A stretch of 33,324 nt of DNA. Source: Betaproteobacteria bacterium (lineage in GTDB: Bacteria; Pseudomonadota; Gammaproteobacteria; Burkholderiales; SG8-39). The notes beneath the pieces are model-generated. The model searched no databases. It saw only the letters and a program-made list of their open reading frames with translations, and was not told the DNA's origin. Every line of letters starts with the position of its first letter. Position 1 is the first letter of the stretch. The stretch covers positions 1 through 33,324 of the forward strand of contig JAABRB010000004.1 of the NCBI GenBank assembly GCA_011391185.1, written 5' to 3'. Both the position numbers and the translations under genes were made by a program. Shown here piece after piece: positions 29,729-33,324 of the stretch.

Positions 29729-31609
29729 TCAGGCGACGCTGGGGGCCGCGGCGCCGGCAGCATCGCCCTTGGGCGGAGGCTGGGGCTGCGGATTCTGCGG
29801 CGGCTTGGGCGGTCGCGGCGGCAACCCCGCCATGATGTCGTTGATCTGGTCCGCGTCAATCGTTTCCAGTTCGAGCAGCGCCTTGGCCATTGCCTCGACC
29901 TTGTCGCGATTCTGCTCGAGCAACTGCCGCGACAGCGAATACTGCTCGTCGATCACCCGTCGGATTTCCTGATCGACCTTCTGCATCGTCGCCTCGGAGA
30001 CGTTCTTGTGGGTGGTAATCGAGCGGCCGAGGAAGACCTCGCCCTCGTTCTCGCCATAGATCATCGGCCCGAGCACGTCGGACATGCCCCATTGGGTCAC
30101 CATCCGGCGCGCGATCTCGGTCGCCCGCTCGAAGTCGTTCGACGCTCCGGTCGTCATCTGGTTCATGAACAGCTCTTCGGCAATCCGCCCGCCAAAGAGC
30201 ACGGCGATCATGTTGAGCAGCCGCTCGCGATCCTGGGTGTAGCGATCCTCCTCGGGAAGCTGCATCGTCACGCCCAGCGCGCGACCGCGCGGGATGATCG
30301 TCACCTTGTGGACCGGATCGGTCTTGGGCAGCAGCTTCGCGACCACCGCGTGTCCCGACTCGTGATAGGCCGTGTTGCGACGCTCTTCCTCCGGCATGAC
30401 CATCGAGCGGCGCGCGGCACCCATGATGATCTTGTCCTTGGCGCTTTCGAAATCGTCCATGTCAACCAGACGCTTGGCCTGGCGTGCCGCGAACAGCGCC
30501 GCTTCATTGACGAGATTCGCGAGGTCAGCGCCCGAAAATCCCGGCGTCCCGCGCGCGATCACGTCGGCCTTGACGTCCGGCGCGAGGGGAACCTTGCGCA
30601 TGTGGACGAGCAGGATCTGCTCGCGACCACGGATGTCGGGCAGCGGCACCACCACCTGCCGGTCGAACCGCCCGGGCCGCAGCAACGCCGGATCGAGCAC
30701 GTCGGGCCGGTTGGTGGCGGCGATGACGATCACGCCCGTGGTGCCCTCGAATCCGTCCATCTCCACGAGCAGCTGGTTGAGGGTCTGCTCGCGCTCGTCG
30801 TTGCCGCCGCCGAGACCCGCGCCGCGCTGCCGCCCGACCGCATCGATCTCATCGATGAAGATGATGCACGGCGCATGCTTCTTGGCCTGATCGAACATGT
30901 CCCGGACGCGCGCCGCGCCCACACCCACGAACATCTCGACGAATTCCGATCCGGAAATCGAGAAGAACGGCACCTTTGCCTCGCCCGCGATGGCGCGCGC
31001 GAGCAGGGTCTTGCCCGTTCCGGGATTGCCCACCATCAGCACGCCCTTCGGAATGCGGCCGCCGAGCTTCTGGAACTTGGAGGGATCCTTGAGGAAGTCG
31101 ACCAGTTCGGCGACGTCCTCCTTGGCCTCGTCGCAGCCCGCGACGTCAGCGAAGGTGACGTTGTTGTTCGCGTCGTCGAGCATCCGGGCGCGCGACTTGC
31201 CGAACGAGAATGCGCCGCCGCGCCCCCCGCCCTGCATCTGGCGCATGAAGAACACCCACACGCCGATGAGCAGGAGCATCGGAAACCACGAGACGAAGAT
31301 GTTCATGAGGAGCGACGGTTCCTCCTCGGGCTTGGCCTCGACCTTGACGCCATACTTGAGGAGATCGCTGATGAGCCAGATGTCCCCGGGCGAATAGCTC
31401 GTGACGCGCTTGCCCTCGGCCGTCGTCGCCTTGAGCACGCGGCCTTCGATGGTCACGCTCTGGATCCGCCGCGACTTGACCTCCTCGACGAACTGCGAGT
31501 ACGGGATCGGCGCCTGGGTCGCCTGACGCGTATTGAACTGGTTGAACACCGTCATCAGCACGAGGCCGATCACCAGCCAGATCACCAGATTCTTGATCAG
31601 GTTGTTCAA
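29729..31609 (-). CDS. ftsH: ATP-dependent zinc metalloprotease FtsH
   Basis: A 626-residue membrane-bound AAA+ protease that degrades misfolded membrane proteins and regulators. Two N-terminal membrane helices (about 8-24 and 102-122) flank a periplasmic domain. Then come Walker A GNPGTGKT (194-201; the usual second residue Pro is Asn), Walker B CIIFIDE (248-254), the arginine fingers RPGRFDR and the zinc site HESGH (416-420) with [10 protein letters not shown]. The tail is Pro-rich. I prefer TTG 31609 as start because AAGGAG is 5 nt upstream; GTG 31615 overlaps that Shine-Dalgarno. It follows rlmE by 88 bp. Confidence 0.96.
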   Translation of the reverse strand: MNNLIKNLVIWLVIGLVLMTVFNQFNTRQATQAPIPYSQFVEEVKSRRIQSVTIEGRVLKATTAEGKRVTSYSPGDIWLISDLLKYGVKVEAKPEEEPSLLMNIFVSWFPMLLLIGVWVFFMRQMQGGGRGGAFSFGKSRARMLDDANNNVTFADVAGCDEAKEDVAELVDFLKDPSKFQKLGGRIPKGVLMVGNPGTGKTLLARAIAGEAKVPFFSISGSEFVEMFVGVGAARVRDMFDQAKKHAPCIIFIDEIDAVGRQRGAGLGGGNDEREQTLNQLLVEMDGFEGTTGVIVIAATNRPDVLDPALLRPGRFDRQVVVPLPDIRGREQILLVHMRKVPLAPDVKADVIARGTPGFSGADLANLVNEAALFAARQAKRLVDMDDFESAKDKIIMGAARRSMVMPEEERRNTAYHESGHAVVAKLLPKTDPVHKVTIIPRGRALGVTMQLPEEDRYTQDRERLLNMIAVLFGGRIAEELFMNQMTTGASNDFERATEIARRMVTQWGMSDVLGPMIYGENEGEVFLGRSITTHKNVSEATMQKVDQEIRRVIDEQYSLSRQLLEQNRDKVEAMAKALLELETIDADQINDIMAGLPPRPPKPPQNPQPQPPPKGDAAGAAAPSVA

Positions 31610-31647
31610 ATCCACTCCTTCTTGCGGACATGCCGCGCTGCCACGCT

Positions 31648-31653
31648 ATTCTA
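31648..31653 (-). promoter_or_regulatory. Possible -10 box upstream of ftsH
   Basis: TAGAAT in the minus-strand sense matches the -10 consensus at five of six bases and lies about 39 bp before the ftsH start. No -35 or heat-shock sigma32 element was recognised, so ftsH could equally be read from the rlmE transcript. Confidence 0.3.
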
Positions 31654-31697
31654 ATCCCAATCCATCGGCCCAGGCAGGCACAACTCCCTACGCCCAA

Positions 31698-32411
31698 TCA
31701 ACCACTTAGGACGTTACCGCGGACGTTACCGCGGACGTCACCGCGGACGTCACCGCGGACGTCACCGCGGACGTCACCGCGGGCACCGCCGCGCGGCCGC
31801 GGCCGGCGGGCCAACAGGTACATTTCGCGGGACCGGTCCCGCGACGCACCCGGCTTCCGCGACGCGACCGACTCGAACGTCTCCCGGAGCCACTTGAGGA
31901 ATTCCGGGAAACCTGCTCCCTGGAAAACTTTGACCAGTAACGCGCCGCCGGGTTTCAGGTGCGTCAAGGCAAATTCCGCGGCGAGGTCAGCGAGTTGCAG
32001 GCTGCGGGCCTGATCCGTCGCGGGCACGCCACTGATATTGGGGGCCATGTCCGATAACACAAGGTCGACCCTGCTTCCGCCGAGCGTACGCTCGATCTGC
32101 GCGAGCGCCGCCGGTTCGCCAAAATCGCCCCGGATGAACGTCACGCCCGCGAGCGGCGCCATTTCAAGCAGATCGATCGCGATCACCTTGCCGCCCGAAC
32201 CGGTCTGGCGGACCGCGATTTCCGACCAGCTCCCCGGCGCCGCACCCAGATCGACGACGATCTGCCCCGGGCTGAACAGCCGGTCCTTCGCGTCCAGCTC
32301 GAGCAGCTTGAACGCGGCGCGCGAGCGCAGGCCCTCTGCCTGGGCACGCTTCACATACGAATCGTTGACATGCTCCTGCATCCACCGCCTGCCGCCGCGG
32401 CCGCGTGTCAT
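31698..32411 (-). CDS. rlmE: 23S rRNA (uridine-2'-O-)methyltransferase RlmE (FtsJ/RrmJ)
   Basis: A 237-residue SAM-dependent methyltransferase that modifies U2552 of 23S rRNA late in 50S assembly. The SAM motif is [10 protein letters not shown] (53-62), and the K-D-K-E tetrad is K35, D121, K161 and E196. The catalytic domain ends near residue 203. Beyond it, a tail of about 30 residues is made of GDVR/GNVR units (four GDVR, then GNVR and GNVL) encoded by a 12-bp tandem repeat; E. coli RlmE is 209 residues and has no such tail. ATG 32411 has AAGG about 10 nt upstream. It diverges from yhbY. Confidence 0.96.
   Translation of the reverse strand: MTRGRGGRRWMQEHVNDSYVKRAQAEGLRSRAAFKLLELDAKDRLFSPGQIVVDLGAAPGSWSEIAVRQTGSGGKVIAIDLLEMAPLAGVTFIRGDFGEPAALAQIERTLGGSRVDLVLSDMAPNISGVPATDQARSLQLADLAAEFALTHLKPGGALLVKVFQGAGFPEFLKWLRETFESVASRKPGASRDRSREMYLLARRPRPRGGARGDVRGDVRGDVRGDVRGNVRGNVLSG
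31711..31782. repeat. Six-unit 12-bp tandem repeat inside rlmE
   Basis: On the plus strand the unit ACGTYACCGCGG occurs six times without gaps: two copies with T at the fifth base, then four with C. The period is 12, so each unit adds four residues (GDVR or GNVR) to RlmE without a frame change. Each unit contains the palindrome CCGCGG. Confidence 0.97.
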
Positions 32412-32412
32412 C

Positions 32413-32430
32413 TAGAATGCGCCTTGAGGA
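32413..32430 (+). promoter_or_regulatory. Possible -10 box and Shine-Dalgarno for yhbY
   Basis: TAGAAT at 32413-32418 resembles a -10 box, and GAGGA at 32426-32430 lies 9 nt before the yhbY ATG. Start and signals all sit within the 28-bp gap to the divergent rlmE gene. If the -10 is real, the transcript leader would be very short. No -35 match is seen. Confidence 0.3.
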
Positions 32431-32439
32431 AACGAGGAC

Positions 32440-32850
32440 ATGGCAGCCGAACTCACACCCGCCCAGCGCCAGACCTTGAAAGGTCGTGCGCACGCTCTCG
32501 CTCCGGTCGTGATGATCGGCACCGCGGGACTGACACCCGCGGTGCTCGCCGAGGTCCAGCTTGCGCTCGATTCGCACGAGCTGATCAAGATCCGCATCAC
32601 AGTGGGCGATCACAGCGAGCGTGAACGCCTGCTGGGCGAGATCTGCGGCGCGACCGGCGCATCACCGGTGCAGCACATCGGGAAGGTCATCGTGATTTTT
32701 CGCGAACGTATCGAGGCATCGCTGCCCGAGGTGAAACCGAAAGCAGTGAAACCGGCCAGGAGGACCATTCCCCGCCGCACCGGAGCCCCTCGGTCCGCCC
32801 GCTCCCAACGGCCGTTGCCCACTCGGCGCGGCAAGCTCCGTCCGCGTTAA
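32440..32850 (+). CDS. yhbY: CRS1/YhbY-type RNA-binding ribosome assembly protein
   Basis: A 136-residue protein whose first about 95 residues are a CRM (CRS1/YhbY) RNA-binding domain: LTPAQRQTLKGRAHALAP, then MIGTAGLTPAVLAEV, ALDSHELIKIRI and the GKVIVIFRE end. YhbY binds precursors of the large ribosomal subunit. The remaining about 40 residues form a strongly basic Lys/Arg/Pro tail (KPARRTIPRRTGAPRS and on) absent from the 97-residue E. coli protein. The start has GAGGA 9 nt upstream. It diverges from rlmE and converges on greA. Confidence 0.93.
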   Translation: MAAELTPAQRQTLKGRAHALAPVVMIGTAGLTPAVLAEVQLALDSHELIKIRITVGDHSERERLLGEICGATGASPVQHIGKVIVIFRERIEASLPEVKPKAVKPARRTIPRRTGAPRSARSQRPLPTRRGKLRPR

Positions 32851-32875
32851 GCGGACGCGGTACGCCGCGTCCGCT
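32850..32875 (+). terminator. Perfect hairpin after yhbY
   Basis: AGCGGACGCGG-TACG-CCGCGTCCGCT is an 11-bp perfect stem with a 4-nt loop, starting at the last base of the yhbY stop codon. There is no T run after it, so it may act as a 3' stabilising hairpin or a Rho-assisted stop. The GCGGAC/GTCCGC words around it (near 32840 and 32880) allow alternative stems. Confidence 0.6.
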
Positions 32876-32887
32876 CCAACGCGGACA

Positions 32888-32918
32888 GTTATCCCGTCAG
32901 CTCGGCTGACGGGATAAC
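32888..32918 (-). terminator. Perfect hairpin at the greA 3' end
   Basis: GTTATCCCGTCAGC-TCG-GCTGACGGGATAAC is a perfect 14-bp stem with a 3-nt loop, 2 nt from the greA stop codon and 12 nt from the yhbY hairpin. It can fold in either transcript and so may serve both convergent genes. It lacks a T run on either side. Confidence 0.65.
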
Positions 32919-32920
32919 AA

Positions 32921-33324
32921 CTATTCGTACCTCACCTCCAATATCTCGTAATGCTTGACGCCGCCCGGCGTCTGGACGTCCACCACGTCGCCGGCGATCT
33001 TGCCGATCAGCGCGCGGGCGACCGGCGATCCGACCGAGATCTTGCGTTCCTTGATGTCGGCCTCGTCGTCCCCGACGATCTGGTAGACGAGCCTCTCCCC
33101 GCCTTCCTGGTCCTCGATCTCGACGGTCGCGCCGAACACGCAACGCCCGTCGGCGTCGAGCGACCGCGGATCGATGACCTGGGCACTGGCGAGCTTCGTC
33201 TCCACCTCGGCGATGCGACCTTCGATGAACCCCTGGCGCTCCTTCGCCGCATCGTACTCCGCGTTCTCCGAGAGATCTCCGTGCGAGCGCGCCTCGGCGA
33301 TCGCCGTAATGGCGTTCGGGCGGT
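32921..33324 (-). CDS. greA: Transcription elongation factor GreA, partial (N-terminus beyond the right edge)
   Basis: The reverse strand is open from the right edge to a TAG at 32921, about 134 codons of a protein usually near 158. The N-terminal coiled coil that enters the RNA polymerase channel is visible, with the catalytic acidic tip segment [18 protein letters not shown] (D and E at the tip). The FKBP-like C-terminal domain follows ([40 protein letters not shown]). About 25 residues at the start are missing. GreA makes paused polymerase cleave the backtracked RNA. The gene converges on yhbY. Confidence 0.95.
   Translation of the reverse strand, partial: RPNAITAIAEARSHGDLSENAEYDAAKERQGFIEGRIAEVETKLASAQVIDPRSLDADGRCVFGATVEIEDQEGGERLVYQIVGDDEADIKERKISVGSPVARALIGKIAGDVVDVQTPGGVKHYEILEVRYE

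Noticed and set aside
29192..31654. An 820-codon open frame on the plus strand across ftsH and folP
   Set aside because: Antisense to two genes with clear catalytic motifs; composition is that of a shadow frame.
31711..31782. CRISPR-like array
   Set aside because: The 12-bp units are contiguous with no spacers and stay in frame inside rlmE.

Overview
The window looks like chromosomal DNA from a high-GC Betaproteobacterium (Burkholderiales or Nitrosomonadales type). The evidence is gene order and protein sequence: greA / yhbY-rlmE-ftsH-folP-glmM-pstSCAB, then tpiA-secG-tRNA-Leu-nuoABCDEFGHIJKLMN followed by a Nudix hydrolase, an order I associate with that class. This is core housekeeping DNA. 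I see no insertion sequence, prophage, CRISPR array or integrase.

Layout from left to right. 1-698: an MFS transporter (minus strand, cut by the left edge). 840-3362: a plus-strand set of metY (O-acetylhomoserine sulfhydrylase type), an alpha/beta hydrolase and a small coiled-coil membrane protein. From 32411 down to 3364 every protein gene is on the minus strand. Read in transcription order these are rlmE, ftsH, folP and glmM; a Pho-box promoter and pstSCAB; a thiamine-diphosphate E1 alpha/beta pair; dtd; tpiA (with a good sigma70 promoter) and secG; tRNA-Leu(GAG); the complete 14-gene complex I operon nuoA-N; a Nudix hydrolase; and an endonuclease/exonuclease/phosphatase-family protein. At the right end yhbY is plus strand, diverging from rlmE. 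It faces a greA gene cut by the right edge, with two perfect hairpins between them.

How the genes work together. nuoA-N encodes the whole proton-pumping NADH:quinone oxidoreductase: peripheral arm B, C, D, E, F, G, I and membrane arm A, H, J, K, L, M, N. Many of its junctions overlap (ATGA, GTGA, TGATG), which suggests translational coupling. pstSCAB is a complete high-affinity phosphate importer under probable PhoB control, but neither phoU nor phoB follows it; a 2-oxoacid/acetoin-type dehydrogenase E1 pair starts 15 bp after pstB instead. The rlmE-ftsH-folP-glmM block covers rRNA methylation, membrane proteolysis, folate synthesis and cell-wall precursor synthesis.

I did not find a clearly new biological system. 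The observations most worth a second look are the six-unit 12-bp tandem repeat giving RlmE a GDVR/GNVR tail, the E1 pair placed behind the Pho-regulated pst genes with an unusual insertion in E1 alpha, the tRNA embedded between secG and a weakly Shine-Dalgarno-equipped nuoA, a structured GC-rich element at the folP start, and the paired hairpins between yhbY and greA.
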